A program made the position numbers and the translations under genes. The notes under the pieces were generated by a model. That model had not been told where the DNA came from and did no database searches. It worked only from the letters and a program-made list of their open reading frames with translations. A DNA stretch of 64,000 nucleotides from Bacillota bacterium (GTDB lineage: Bacteria > Bacillota > Clostridia > Lachnospirales > Lachnospiraceae): contig JAEXNR010000017.1 in the NCBI GenBank assembly GCA_023439505.1, forward strand, positions 62,001-126,000, read 5' to 3'. Shown here piece by piece: positions 1 through 9,159 of the stretch (positions within the stretch are counted from its first letter, which is position 1; each line of letters starts with the position of its first letter).

Positions 1-1922
1 AGGGATCAAGATATGTAAATTATGCGTCTGGAATAAGTGCAGTATTCAGAGGCGATATGCTGGCCCGGCGATTATTAGCCGCAGACGGTGGATTTTTGGG
101 TAATTATAATACCTACAGCTCTGCGTGTGCGGAGATTGCTGTGCCCTATACCTATGGGACAAATATGGTAGGATCCTCATTAAATACATTGCTGGATTCC
201 AAATTAATCATATTGTGGGGATATAACCCGGTGGTTACATTATTTAATCCTGTTCTTTTTTCTACATTAAAAAAGATAAAAGACAAGAAGATAAAAGTGA
301 TTGTTATTGATCCACAGTTCAGTGACACTGCGGCTGTTTTTGCGACACAGTGGATTGGGATAAAACCAACAACGGATAGTGCGTTGGTTGCTGCCATGGC
401 CTATGTTATCTTGGAACGTGGACTGGAAGACAGAACTTTTATGGATAAATTCTGCATTGGCTTTGATGAGGAGCATATGGATGAAATCACTGAAGGAAGA
501 GAAAACTATACGGATTATATTTATGGGAAATATGACAAAACGGTGAAAACCCCAGCCTGGGCAGAGAAAATAACAGGAGTAAAAGAGCAGATAATCATCC
601 AACTGGCGATTGAATATGCCACATCAAAACCGGCGGCCATCTTACCGGGTCTCGGACCCCAACGACATGGAAATGGAGAACAAACAGTACGCAGTATTAT
701 GATATTACCTTGCTTAACTGGGAATATTGGGGTATCCGGCGGGCATACGGGAGGAAATGGAGGACTACAGCAACATAAAATTCCCTGTGTTTCATCCATT
801 GAGAATCCGTACAAAGCATCCATTCCTTCCTTTCTATGGACGGATGCTATAGAACGGGGAACAGAAATGACTGCCCAATATGACAGAGTAAGAGGAAAAG
901 AAAAATTGGACAGCAATATAAAGATGATTATTAATCTTGCTGGTAATACGCTTATCAATCAACATAGTGATATAAATAAAACGAGGCAGATACTATGTGA
1001 TACCACCAAGTGTGAGTTTATTGTATGTTCCGATTTATTTATGACACCAAGTGCAAACTATTCAGACATTTTATTGCCGGGAACTTCTTTATTTGAAGGT
1101 AATAATTTAACCATGCCATGGGGGGAAGGCAACTTCCTTCTCTATAATAACAAAGCAATAGAGCCGTTGTTCGAAAGTCGTTTTGAATACGACTGGTTGG
1201 AAGAAGTCTCACGGAAAATGGGAATACACAAGAAATTTACGAATGGAATGGCATCAATGGATGAATGGATTGAAAAAGTATATCAGGATTTAAAAGATGA
1301 GGAAGAGGAATTGCCTGATTTTGAAGAATTTAAGAGAAATGGAGGATATAAATACTCAAATAATAAAGTGTACATAGCATTTAAAGATCAAATTGAAAAT
1401 TTTAATGACAACCCATTTCCAACCCCTTCCGGAAAAATTGAAATTTTTTCAGAGCGTTTATTTCAAATGAAGAAAGAAAAACTGATTCCAGCTATACCTA
1501 AATATGTATCAAGCTTTGAAGGACCAGAGGATGATTTGTTAAAAAAGTATCCGATACAGCTAATAGGCTGGCATACAAAACGACGCTGTCACTCTGTTCA
1601 CGATAATAATGAATGGATGGAAGAAATAGAACCTCATCGATTATGGCTGAATACAAAGGATGCAAAGGAACGGGGATTAAAAGAGGGCAATATGGCAGAA
1701 ATCCTGAATGACAGGGGCATAATCCATACCAGGGTTCATGTTACCTCAAGAATGATCGCGGGAGTAGCTGCGCTTCCCCAGGGTGCATGGTATACTCCGG
1801 ATAAAAATGGAGTAGATATCCGAGGTTCCATAAATACCATTACCACATTACAGCCAACGCCATTGGCAAAGGGGAATCCACAACATTCAAATTTGGTTCA
1901 GATTAGAGCGGTGCAATCATGA
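1..1922 (+). CDS. Molybdopterin oxidoreductase, catalytic subunit (5' partial)
   Basis: The reading frame is open from base 3, so the window starts inside the gene; the first ATG at 57 is internal. The protein belongs to the DMSO-reductase superfamily of bis-MGD molybdenum enzymes. Visible are the NTYSS segment that precedes the usual metal-ligand position, a Rossmann-like core with LIILWGYNP and VIVIDPQ, the motif GLGPQRHGNGEQ, GNTLINQHSD, and a C-terminal molydop-binding domain starting near YPIQLIGWHTKRRCHS. The N-terminal Fe-S region is outside the window. It overlaps the next gene, an electron-transfer ferredoxin, by ATGA, which matches DmsA/DmsB-type pairs. Its substrate cannot be told from sequence. 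Cofactor genes moeA and mobA-mobB follow directly, so the operon supplies both enzyme and cofactor. Confidence 0.9.
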   Translation, partial: GSRYVNYASGISAVFRGDMLARRLLAADGGFLGNYNTYSSACAEIAVPYTYGTNMVGSSLNTLLDSKLIILWGYNPVVTLFNPVLFSTLKKIKDKKIKVIVIDPQFSDTAAVFATQWIGIKPTTDSALVAAMAYVILERGLEDRTFMDKFCIGFDEEHMDEITEGRENYTDYIYGKYDKTVKTPAWAEKITGVKEQIIIQLAIEYATSKPAAILPGLGPQRHGNGEQTVRSIMILPCLTGNIGVSGGHTGGNGGLQQHKIPCVSSIENPYKASIPSFLWTDAIERGTEMTAQYDRVRGKEKLDSNIKMIINLAGNTLINQHSDINKTRQILCDTTKCEFIVCSDLFMTPSANYSDILLPGTSLFEGNNLTMPWGEGNFLLYNNKAIEPLFESRFEYDWLEEVSRKMGIHKKFTNGMASMDEWIEKVYQDLKDEEEELPDFEEFKRNGGYKYSNNKVYIAFKDQIENFNDNPFPTPSGKIEIFSERLFQMKKEKLIPAIPKYVSSFEGPEDDLLKKYPIQLIGWHTKRRCHSVHDNNEWMEEIEPHRLWLNTKDAKERGLKEGNMAEILNDRGIIHTRVHVTSRMIAGVAALPQGAWYTPDKNGVDIRGSINTITTLQPTPLAKGNPQHSNLVQIRAVQS

Positions 1923-2359
1923 AATATAAAATCAGACATAATATGAACTACTGTATTGGCTGCAAATGCTGTCAGCTGGCCTGCAAAGATAAGCATAACT
2001 TACCAGTAGGACTTAATTTAATCTGCATACAGGAACAGGAACTACTGCATGTATCCGGTCTGGTAAAATATAGTATAAAAATGTGCTTGCAATGCAAGGA
2101 GCCAAAGTGCCTTTTGGCATGTCCTGAAAAAGCTATAGTTAAGGATGAAAATGACATTATATTAATTGACAGGCAACTATGTACAGGCTGCAAGAAGTGC
2201 CTTGATCATTGCACTGTAGGTGCCATCATGTATTATTCGGATTTCAATGTAGCTATTAAATGTGACGGATGCATTCAAGATAGGATTAGGAAAGAAGTTC
2301 CGGCCTGTGTACAGGCTTGTCCAATGAATTGTTTGACTTATGCATTGAAGGGTGAGTAA
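1919..2359 (+). CDS. Four-cluster 4Fe-4S ferredoxin subunit (DmsB-like)
   Basis: A 146-residue iron-sulfur protein starting at the ATG of an ATGA overlap. Cysteine motifs include CIGCKCCQLAC near the N-terminus, CLQCKEPKCLLAC near residue 60, CTGCKKCLDHC near residue 90 and CDGC with CVQAC near the C-terminus, enough for about four [4Fe-4S] clusters. This matches the electron-transfer subunit of DMSO-reductase-type complexes. No membrane anchor subunit is adjacent; the next gene is moeA. The complex may therefore be soluble, or its anchor may lie upstream of the window. Confidence 0.9.
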   Translation: MKYKIRHNMNYCIGCKCCQLACKDKHNLPVGLNLICIQEQELLHVSGLVKYSIKMCLQCKEPKCLLACPEKAIVKDENDIILIDRQLCTGCKKCLDHCTVGAIMYYSDFNVAIKCDGCIQDRIRKEVPACVQACPMNCLTYALKGE

Positions 2360-3565
2360 ATGTATCAACTAGAAGAAGCAATAAGTATATTAAAAAAGAA
2401 TATTGATCCGAAGAAGGAGATGTTAGAATTACCCATAGGTAAATCATTGGGTCATGTTTTGGCAAAGGATGAGTATGCACCTATATCGGTACCTTCCTTT
2501 CCAAAATCAGCGATGGATGGATATGCGGTCATGTCATCTGATTTAACAGATGCAGCTATGGATCATCCGGCAATCTTAAAGGTAATTGGTGAATTGTGTG
2601 CTGGTGAATATAAGGAGTTTGCTTTTGAACCAAAGGAGGCCGTCAGAGTTATGACCGGTGCAATCGTACCTGCCGGATTTGACACTGTAGTCAGGCAGGA
2701 GGATACCGACTATGGGGAAGAAGATGTAAAAATCTATACATATGTAAAACAATATCAAAATTATTGCCATATCGGGGAGGATATTCAAAAAGGACACTTG
2801 ATTTTAAAAAAAGGAACGAAACTGCAGAGTCTTCATATTGGATTACTTGCGAGTCTTGGGTATGCCACGGTCCAAGTGATACAACCCCTTAATGTTGCTA
2901 TAATTTCCACAGGAACAGAGCTTATTAATCCGGGGACAGTATTGAATAAAGCTCAAATTTATAATAGCATTAGCTATAGCTTGGCAGCTAAAATTGAAGC
3001 CTCTAGACTTAAGGTGGTATCTTCTGAAATTTGTTCTGATAACATAAGTGCGATTACAAGATCAATCAAGACGGCTGTAAAAAAAGCGGATATCGTTATT
3101 ACTACCGGCGGAGTCTCAGTTGGTAAATCGGATTACATCCCTGAATTCATCCAAAGAACAGAAGCTCAATATTTATTTAAAGGAATAGATGTTCAACCGG
3201 GTGCCCCTACCAGTGCCAGTATTTTTAGAAACAAGATCATCCTGCACTTATCCGGAAATCCCTATGCTGCTCTGACTCTTTTCGAATTGTTGTTTTGGCC
3301 AGTGGCCGCAAGATTCATGATGAACAAATCATTGGAAATAGGTTATAAAGAAGCGGTTCTGTTCAGTGAATACAAAAAACGGAATAAGTGCAGACGGTTT
3401 GTCAGGGCTTTTGAAGAAAATAATGAGGTCACCATACCCTCAGCCATACACGTATCTTCAGTTATCTCAAATCTAGTGGAGTGCAATTGTTTTATCGATA
3501 TGGAAGCAGGTAAACAATATAAAGCTGGGGATCAGGTTAGGATATGGAGGATAAAGGAAATCTGA
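2360..3565 (+). CDS. moeA: Molybdopterin molybdenumtransferase MoeA
   Basis: MoeA inserts molybdate into adenylylated molybdopterin, the penultimate step of Mo-cofactor synthesis. The 401 residues fit the family. Seen are the N-terminal segment PSFPKSAMDGYAV, the MoCF-biosynthesis domain with STGTELINPG and TTGGVSVGKSDYI, and the LSGNP segment followed by the C-terminal domain IV. The start ATG follows the ferredoxin stop with no gap and has a GGTGAG ribosome site, so the genes are translationally coupled. It presumably serves the upstream molybdoenzyme. Confidence 0.93.
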   Translation: MYQLEEAISILKKNIDPKKEMLELPIGKSLGHVLAKDEYAPISVPSFPKSAMDGYAVMSSDLTDAAMDHPAILKVIGELCAGEYKEFAFEPKEAVRVMTGAIVPAGFDTVVRQEDTDYGEEDVKIYTYVKQYQNYCHIGEDIQKGHLILKKGTKLQSLHIGLLASLGYATVQVIQPLNVAIISTGTELINPGTVLNKAQIYNSISYSLAAKIEASRLKVVSSEICSDNISAITRSIKTAVKKADIVITTGGVSVGKSDYIPEFIQRTEAQYLFKGIDVQPGAPTSASIFRNKIILHLSGNPYAALTLFELLFWPVAARFMMNKSLEIGYKEAVLFSEYKKRNKCRRFVRAFEENNEVTIPSAIHVSSVISNLVECNCFIDMEAGKQYKAGDQVRIWRIKEI

Positions 3566-3628
3566 GTGAATCGCAATTGGCAGAGCATTTGAAATGATAG
3601 AAATACTTAAATGGGAATGAAGGTTACG

Positions 3629-4711
3629 ATGGAAATTAAAAATGATCTTAGCGTTGGCATATTGGCGGCAGGTAAAAGCACCAGAATGGGAAAAGACAAA
3701 GCTTTTTTAAAAATATACAATCAAACACTGCTGCACCGTTTGCTGGAGGAGTTTAAAGAATTTAGTGACTTACTGGTTTCAGTTAATAAGAAAAGCAAGT
3801 TTGGTGAATATTTTGACAAGGCGGATAAATTCATAGAAGATATACACCCGGATACAGGTCCGATTGAGGGGATTTATCAGATATTAGCTCATTCGAATCA
3901 TGAAATGGTGTTTATTTGTGGAGTAGACATGCCATTCTTAAAAAAAGAACTGGTACTCTATATGACAGAATTTATTTCCTCTGATTATGACTGCTATATA
4001 ATGACGGATAAGAATGAAATTCATCCGTTATGTGGAATTTATTCGAGAAGGATGCTTCCTTTTTTGGAAAAATCCATTGATATTAAGGAATATCAGCTAA
4101 AGAAAATCTTGAATTCAGTCAAAACGAAATATATTTCGTTGGAAACCAGCTGCTTTTCCTCAACACTTATTTTGAATGTGAATACGGCAGATGATTATAG
4201 AAAGCATGTGGTACCATACGTTTTTTGCGTCAGTGGAGTGAAAAACAGTGGAAAAACTACACTGATAGAAGGTTTGATTTCAAAATTCACCGATGAGGGT
4301 TTACGGGTAGGGGCCATCAAGCACGATGGACATGATTTTAATCTGGACATGGAAGGAACCGATACTGATCGCTTTGCCAAAGCGGGAGCCGGTACAATTG
4401 GTATTTTCTCAAAATGCAAAAATGTTATGATTGAGCATACACAAAGATCCATAACGGAGATGCTTCATAAAATTAAAGAAGTAGATATTGTAATTATTGA
4501 AGGAATGAAAGATAGCAGTTTTCCCAAAGTAGAGGTTGTACGTGAGAATATATCAAATAAGCTGGTGTGTGATCCTAAATCCATTATTTGCATAGCTACT
4601 AATACCGAAATTGCGGAGCAATACCATAAACCGGTATTTCATCTGGATAATATTACGTCAATCTATGAACAGATTAAGAATGAACTGCAATACGAAGGCG
4701 GCAAACCTTAA
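3629..4711 (+). CDS. MobA-MobB fusion: guanylyltransferase plus P-loop adapter
   Basis: A two-domain Mo-cofactor maturation protein. The N-terminal half (about residues 1-185) is a MobA nucleotidyltransferase with LAAGKSTRMGKDKAFL, which attaches GMP to molybdopterin to make MGD. The C-terminal half (about 195-360) is a MobB GTPase with Walker A VSGVKNSGKTTL and GAIKHDGHDF. MobA and MobB are often separate proteins, so the fusion is worth noting. In-frame ATGs lie at 3611, 3617 and 3629; only 3629 has a GAAGG at suitable spacing, so it was chosen. It is the last gene of the molybdoenzyme operon. Confidence 0.9.
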   Translation: MEIKNDLSVGILAAGKSTRMGKDKAFLKIYNQTLLHRLLEEFKEFSDLLVSVNKKSKFGEYFDKADKFIEDIHPDTGPIEGIYQILAHSNHEMVFICGVDMPFLKKELVLYMTEFISSDYDCYIMTDKNEIHPLCGIYSRRMLPFLEKSIDIKEYQLKKILNSVKTKYISLETSCFSSTLILNVNTADDYRKHVVPYVFCVSGVKNSGKTTLIEGLISKFTDEGLRVGAIKHDGHDFNLDMEGTDTDRFAKAGAGTIGIFSKCKNVMIEHTQRSITEMLHKIKEVDIVIIEGMKDSSFPKVEVVRENISNKLVCDPKSIICIATNTEIAEQYHKPVFHLDNITSIYEQIKNELQYEGGKP

Positions 4712-5243
4712 GGCAAGTAACAAAACAGTTTAATTAAATATTTTTTTCAAGAAGTATGATAATTAAAATATTTTTTCTGGAAGTATTGCCTGTGTCTAAA
4801 TATATAAATATAATAGATTTTATGAAAAGCATATAAATAATATATGTTATATATGCATATGTATAAATATATCAATGTAGTTGCTATAAAGATGTGACTT
4901 TACTTTTATAAACCATTTGCTCAAACTTGGAAGCATCAGAGGATCCATAGGAATATCAATTTGTGATTATATTAAGCAATTTAATGCTGACTAGGCAACT
5001 AGAGGTTAAAGGAATGAAATTCATTTCTTAGCCTCTTTTTTGTTCTGACGAATACAGTTGCCCGTATGTTTGTCATGCATTATGAAATGCTGCTTTTGCA
5101 ACAGAAATATGAATGACCATGATAGCCGATCAGAAATTATTCTGCGGCACTGATTACTTAAAGACATGTCAGTTAGAATGAACCTTATACCATGGATGAT
5201 TGAAGAACGAGTATTACAAAAATAATTGGAATGGAGAGTGTAT
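4712..5243. other. AT-rich intergenic region before the nitrogenase-like operon
   Basis: About 530 bases with no credible gene. It holds two near-identical 21-22-base direct repeats (4736-4757 and 4766-4786, each a T tract followed by a GAAGTAT end), a very AT-rich stretch to about 4890, and a terminator-like hairpin at 5001-5042. No known riboswitch class was recognised. The promoter of the downstream operon should lie between about 5042 and 5230, but no strong consensus is visible there. Confidence 0.6.
5001..5042 (+). terminator. Intrinsic terminator or attenuator ahead of the nitrogenase-like operon
   Basis: AGAGGTTAAAGGAATGAA pairs with TTCATTTCTTAGCCTCT, one unpaired base apart from GU/mismatch positions, followed by TTTTTT. 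It lies 290 bases after mobA-mobB and 200 bases before the nitrogenase-like gene. It may end the first operon or attenuate the second. Confidence 0.7.
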
Positions 5244-6707
5244 ATGAGTATTAATTTTAAAACATCCGCAGCTGAAACAAGAGAAACCAGATTAAAATCT
5301 ACGATCAGCTATACCGGTACAGCAAAGGAATTAAATGAAAAGTCCAAGAATTTAGAATTAACCTGCAAAAACAGATCCTTTGAACAATGTAGTAGTTGCA
5401 TGCAAGGATGCGCATTTATCTTAGGATTTGTTCGGGATGCAGCTGTTGTTCAGCATTCGCCGGTCGGATGTTTCGGTTCTGATGCAGGGTTTCAGATCGG
5501 GGGAAGAGCCGTATCAAAAGCAAGAGGGTTGGGTGAATTCAAGAATTACCAGATTTGTACCAATATACAGGAAAAGGATACGATTTATGGAGGTGTGGAT
5601 AAGCTGCAAAGAGCAATTCAAAGAACCTATAACGAAGCGAATCCGAAGGTGATCTTTGTCACATCCTCCTGTGCATCCGGAATCATTGGGGATGATATCG
5701 AGAGTGTTTGTGCAGAGGCTCAGGAAAAATTGCAAATACCTGTTGTTCCAATTTTCTGTGAAGGCTTTAAATCAAAAATCTGGTCAAGTGGTTTTGACGC
5801 GGCTTTTCATGGCGTTATGAGAGACATTGTAAAAAAGCCTAAAAAAAGGCAGGAAGATCTGGTCAATGTGTTTAACTTTGAAGGAATTGATACCTTTGGT
5901 CCATTACTTGCTAAATTGAATTTACGGGTGAATTATTACCTTCCCCTTGCATCTGTTGAACAACTGGAACAGATGTCAGAGGCGGCCTGCTCCACACAGA
6001 TGTGTGAGACCTTATCCTCCTATGTGGCAAGAGGTCTGGAGGAACAGTATGGAGTGGTACAGATTCACACTCCTGCACCATTTGGAACCAAATGGACGGA
6101 TGAATGGTTACGTGAGATTGCAAAGGTTACTAACCGTGAGAATATTGTGGAAAAAGTAATTATTGATTTACGTAAAGAATATCTTCCGAAGATTGAATTT
6201 TACCGGGAAAAGTTTAAAGGAAAGAGGCTGTATGTATTTGCAGGAGATTCCTATACCCATAACATGTCGGTACTGGCTTATGAGTTAGGGTTTGAAATCA
6301 TTGGAGTCACCGGTCTTCACCATGACCAAAGATCAGATAATGAATCCATCAATACCCTTGATGCAATGGTAGATAATATAGGTGATATTGCTAATTTCAC
6401 AATCTGTAATAAGCAGCCGTACCGTCACATTAAAATATTGAGAGAACTAAAACCGGATTTGCTTATTACCAGGCACGGAGGTATCACAAGTATTGGGTCT
6501 AAACTCGGAATTCCTTCCATTTTTGAAGGCGATGCAAATGCAAGTATTGGTTATTCCGGTCTGGTAGGATTGGCAAAGAGGCTGGATGAGGCACTCCAGA
6601 CTGTAAAACTGGTAAAAAACATTGCAAAACATACGGAATATCCATATACAGACTGGTGGCTGAGTGAAGACACGGATCCAATGTATTTTGAGGGAGGGGG
6701 AAAATAA
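5244..6707 (+). CDS. Nitrogenase-component-1-like protein, alpha (NifD-type) subunit
   Basis: A 487-residue member of the NifD/NifE/BchN/Mar-like family. The three cysteines equivalent to NifD P-cluster ligands are visible: C56 (MQGCAF), C76 (HSPVGCFG) and C143 (SSCASGIIGDD). The cysteine that binds FeMoco in NifD is also conserved at C254, in a block that aligns without gaps (CETLSSYVARGLEEQYG against CYRSMNYISRHMEEKYG). The FeMoco histidine (NifD His442) is not conserved: the aligned LGIPSIFEGDANAS region has Gly or Asp. Extra cysteines C41, C49 and C52 lie before the first ligand. The ATG at 5244 was chosen for its GGAG at 5233. The gene overlaps the next by TAATG. The protein is not a standard nitrogenase; its substrate is unknown. 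Confidence 0.88.
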   Translation: MSINFKTSAAETRETRLKSTISYTGTAKELNEKSKNLELTCKNRSFEQCSSCMQGCAFILGFVRDAAVVQHSPVGCFGSDAGFQIGGRAVSKARGLGEFKNYQICTNIQEKDTIYGGVDKLQRAIQRTYNEANPKVIFVTSSCASGIIGDDIESVCAEAQEKLQIPVVPIFCEGFKSKIWSSGFDAAFHGVMRDIVKKPKKRQEDLVNVFNFEGIDTFGPLLAKLNLRVNYYLPLASVEQLEQMSEAACSTQMCETLSSYVARGLEEQYGVVQIHTPAPFGTKWTDEWLREIAKVTNRENIVEKVIIDLRKEYLPKIEFYREKFKGKRLYVFAGDSYTHNMSVLAYELGFEIIGVTGLHHDQRSDNESINTLDAMVDNIGDIANFTICNKQPYRHIKILRELKPDLLITRHGGITSIGSKLGIPSIFEGDANASIGYSGLVGLAKRLDEALQTVKLVKNIAKHTEYPYTDWWLSEDTDPMYFEGGGK

Positions 6708-8071
6708 TGAGTGACTTAATTTCAAAATCAAGATTTACTTGTGCATTGGCGGCACAGCAGACGGTACTGGCAATACCCAAGGGAATTCCAATTATCCATG
6801 CTGGTCCCGGCTGTTCTGATAAAGCACATGGCTTTGTCTCTATCGGCGCAGGTCTTCAGGGAGAAGGATATGCCGGTGGGAGTAATGTGGTCAGTACGAA
6901 TTCTACCGAGCAGGAGGTTGTGTTCGGAGGTGAAGAAAGATTGATCAGTACCATTGAAGGAGCGCTAAAGGTAATGAAGGGTGATTTGTTCGTAGTCCTT
7001 TCAGGCTGTACCGCCGACATCGTAGGAGATGATACCTGCAGAGTTGCTGCAATTTATGCCAAACAGGGATATCCGGTTGTGGGCGTTGAGGCAGGGGGGT
7101 TTAGAGGAAATAATTATTATGGACATGAGATAGTTGTAAAAAGTATTATTGAACAATTCATCGGAGAGGTCAAACCCAAGATAAAAAAAGGCTTAGTCAA
7201 TGTTTTTGGAGTTGTACCCTATCAGAATCCGTATTGGCGGGGTGATTTGAGTGTAATCAAAAATTTAGTGGAAAGCATCGGACTGGAGGTAAACATATTA
7301 TTTGGTTATGAATCCGGTGGTATTAATGAATGGAATAATATACCAAATGCGGAATTTAATTTGCTGCTTTCCCCCTGGATTGGTCTATCCATTGTGGAGC
7401 TTTTAAAGCAAAAATATGATACTCCATTTCTGCAGTATCCTATCCTTCCGGTTGGTGCACAGGAAAGCAGCAAATTTTTAAAGGAACTTGGTACATTTGC
7501 GGGTATTAACAGTGATTTTGTTGAAAAAGTGATTCAGAAGGAAGAAACCAAGTTTTATAAGTATTTTTCATCAATTATTGACTTTATCGGAGAGCAGAGA
7601 GCAGCCCTTCCATTTGAACTTTACACCGTTGCAGACAGCATATATGCGATTGGTATTACCAAGTTCTTAGTTGATGAGGTTGGATTTATAGCGAAAGGAA
7701 TTTACATTACGGATGATCCTTCCATACAGGGAAAAGAGGTTATTCAAGAAATATATGACAGAGAACTTCCGGAATATAAAGACCTGCTGGTATTTGAACC
7801 GGATGGAAGCTATATCATGAAGGATATAAAAGATCGGATATCTAACTCCAGAAAAGCCTTAATTCTTGGAAGCACCTGGGAAAAATTAGTGGCTGAGGAA
7901 ACAAAGAATTTATATGGCTATATCAGCATTCCTATTATTCAGAAGGTTATATTGTCCGCCAGCTATCTGGGATATACAGGCGGAGTCAGATTTTTGGAGG
8001 ATATCTACTCGGCACCGTTTACCAGAAGTGAGTTTTCGGCAAATACCCGTACCGAATTAGTTGTGGAATAG
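6707..8071 (+). CDS. Nitrogenase-component-1-like protein, beta (NifK-type) subunit
   Basis: A 454-residue partner of the preceding subunit, translationally coupled by a one-base TAATG overlap. Cysteines matching NifK P-cluster ligands are C12 (RFTCALAA), C36 (HAGPGCSDKA) and C101 (LSGCTADIVGDD). The family block STNSTEQEVVFGGEERL is clear. The N-terminus is much shorter than NifK, and the total length suits NifN-, BchB- or Mar-like proteins better than true NifK. With the alpha subunit it should form an alpha2-beta2 catalytic component holding Fe-S clusters at the interface. It would need a NifH-like ATP-dependent reductase, which is not in this window. Confidence 0.88.
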   Translation: MSDLISKSRFTCALAAQQTVLAIPKGIPIIHAGPGCSDKAHGFVSIGAGLQGEGYAGGSNVVSTNSTEQEVVFGGEERLISTIEGALKVMKGDLFVVLSGCTADIVGDDTCRVAAIYAKQGYPVVGVEAGGFRGNNYYGHEIVVKSIIEQFIGEVKPKIKKGLVNVFGVVPYQNPYWRGDLSVIKNLVESIGLEVNILFGYESGGINEWNNIPNAEFNLLLSPWIGLSIVELLKQKYDTPFLQYPILPVGAQESSKFLKELGTFAGINSDFVEKVIQKEETKFYKYFSSIIDFIGEQRAALPFELYTVADSIYAIGITKFLVDEVGFIAKGIYITDDPSIQGKEVIQEIYDRELPEYKDLLVFEPDGSYIMKDIKDRISNSRKALILGSTWEKLVAEETKNLYGYISIPIIQKVILSASYLGYTGGVRFLEDIYSAPFTRSEFSANTRTELVVE

Positions 8072-8158
8072 GAGTTGGAGATGGCTTATATGCTGCAAAA
8101 AGTTAATGCATTGCAAAAGTCAATAAAACAAAAAATAAATTTAAAAGGAGAATATTGT

Positions 8159-9103
8159 ATGAAGAGAGGAAAAAAAATAACCGTTTTGTTAGTAGTGTTC
8201 GTATTATTTACATTAGGAACATTGGGCTGCGCATCTAAAAAGAGTGAGACCTACCAAACAAAGACAAATAGTAATTCAACAACATCGAATGACCCTGCAC
8301 AGGCGGAAACCGGCACGGATAAGGGACAGGAAAATGTAATAGCAGCCAAGGAACCGACCCTCATTACCTTTGCATTCAGCGAAAGTTATCCCGTTGCTTT
8401 CACAGATGATGACGGATCAATTACAGGATGTGATATTGAAATACTGAAACTGGTAGATGAAAAATTAAAAGATTATGAATTTAAGTTCCTGCCTACCTCT
8501 TATGATGACATCTATATAGGACTAAGTACAGGTGCTTATGACGCCGGATTAACCAATGCATTTTGGACCAAGGAAAGGAATGAGAAGTATACATTACCCG
8601 AAGAAAATGTGGGAGCTTGCCCCGTAGGTGTGCTATATAATGCCTCATTCGACAATATAACCGGACTCGAAGATGTAAGTAAAAAGGGCCTTAAGTTCAC
8701 TCCTTTATTAGCTGGAAACGGTTTATTCTATGTACTGGAGAAATATAACGAGGCACATCCGGATGCAAAAGTTGACTTTGACGCAACGGATGATGCCAAT
8801 ATATTTACGAATGCTGTTATCTGGGTTTCCAAAGGACGCTATGATGCGACCTTGAATACAAAGGATGGCTGGGATTTAAATATACAAAAAGAAGATGGTT
8901 CACTTCATCAATATGCTGACAAATTGAAATTTGTAGTTCAGACAGCAGTCAGCACCTATACGGTATATCGAAAAGATATTCCTGCCGAGTATGTGGATGT
9001 CTTTAATAAAGCACTAAGAGAAGTAAAGGATGAAGGAAAAGCATCAGAAATTGTTACCAAGTTTAAAGGCGAGGACGTCTTCCTATTACAAACAGAAAAG
9101 TAA
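8159..9103 (+). CDS. Lipoprotein solute-binding protein, amino-acid/polar family
   Basis: A 314-residue ABC binding protein of the SBP_bac_3 (His/Gln/cystine) type. A signal peptide with hydrophobic core VLLVVFVLFTLGTLGC ends in a lipobox Cys, followed by a Ser/Thr-rich linker. The mature part has ITFAFSESYPVAFTDDDG and ITGCDIEILKLVDE, as in amino-acid-binding domains. An in-frame ATG at 8075 exists, but 8159 has AAAGGAG at proper spacing and starts directly at the signal peptide. It lies 87 bases after the nitrogenase-like beta gene and is followed by two permeases, so its ligand is plausibly the nitrogenase-like enzyme's substrate or product. That link is inference. Confidence 0.88.
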   Translation: MKRGKKITVLLVVFVLFTLGTLGCASKKSETYQTKTNSNSTTSNDPAQAETGTDKGQENVIAAKEPTLITFAFSESYPVAFTDDDGSITGCDIEILKLVDEKLKDYEFKFLPTSYDDIYIGLSTGAYDAGLTNAFWTKERNEKYTLPEENVGACPVGVLYNASFDNITGLEDVSKKGLKFTPLLAGNGLFYVLEKYNEAHPDAKVDFDATDDANIFTNAVIWVSKGRYDATLNTKDGWDLNIQKEDGSLHQYADKLKFVVQTAVSTYTVYRKDIPAEYVDVFNKALREVKDEGKASEIVTKFKGEDVFLLQTEK

Positions 9104-9159
9104 TAGTGTATGCTGTTGCAGGATGGGCAACAGCAGCTATTACGGAGTAGGAGGTTAAG

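Noticed and set aside
5244..8071. True molybdenum nitrogenase (nifDK)
   Set aside because: The cofactor histidine is missing, the beta subunit is short, and no nifH, nifE, nifN or nifB lies nearby.
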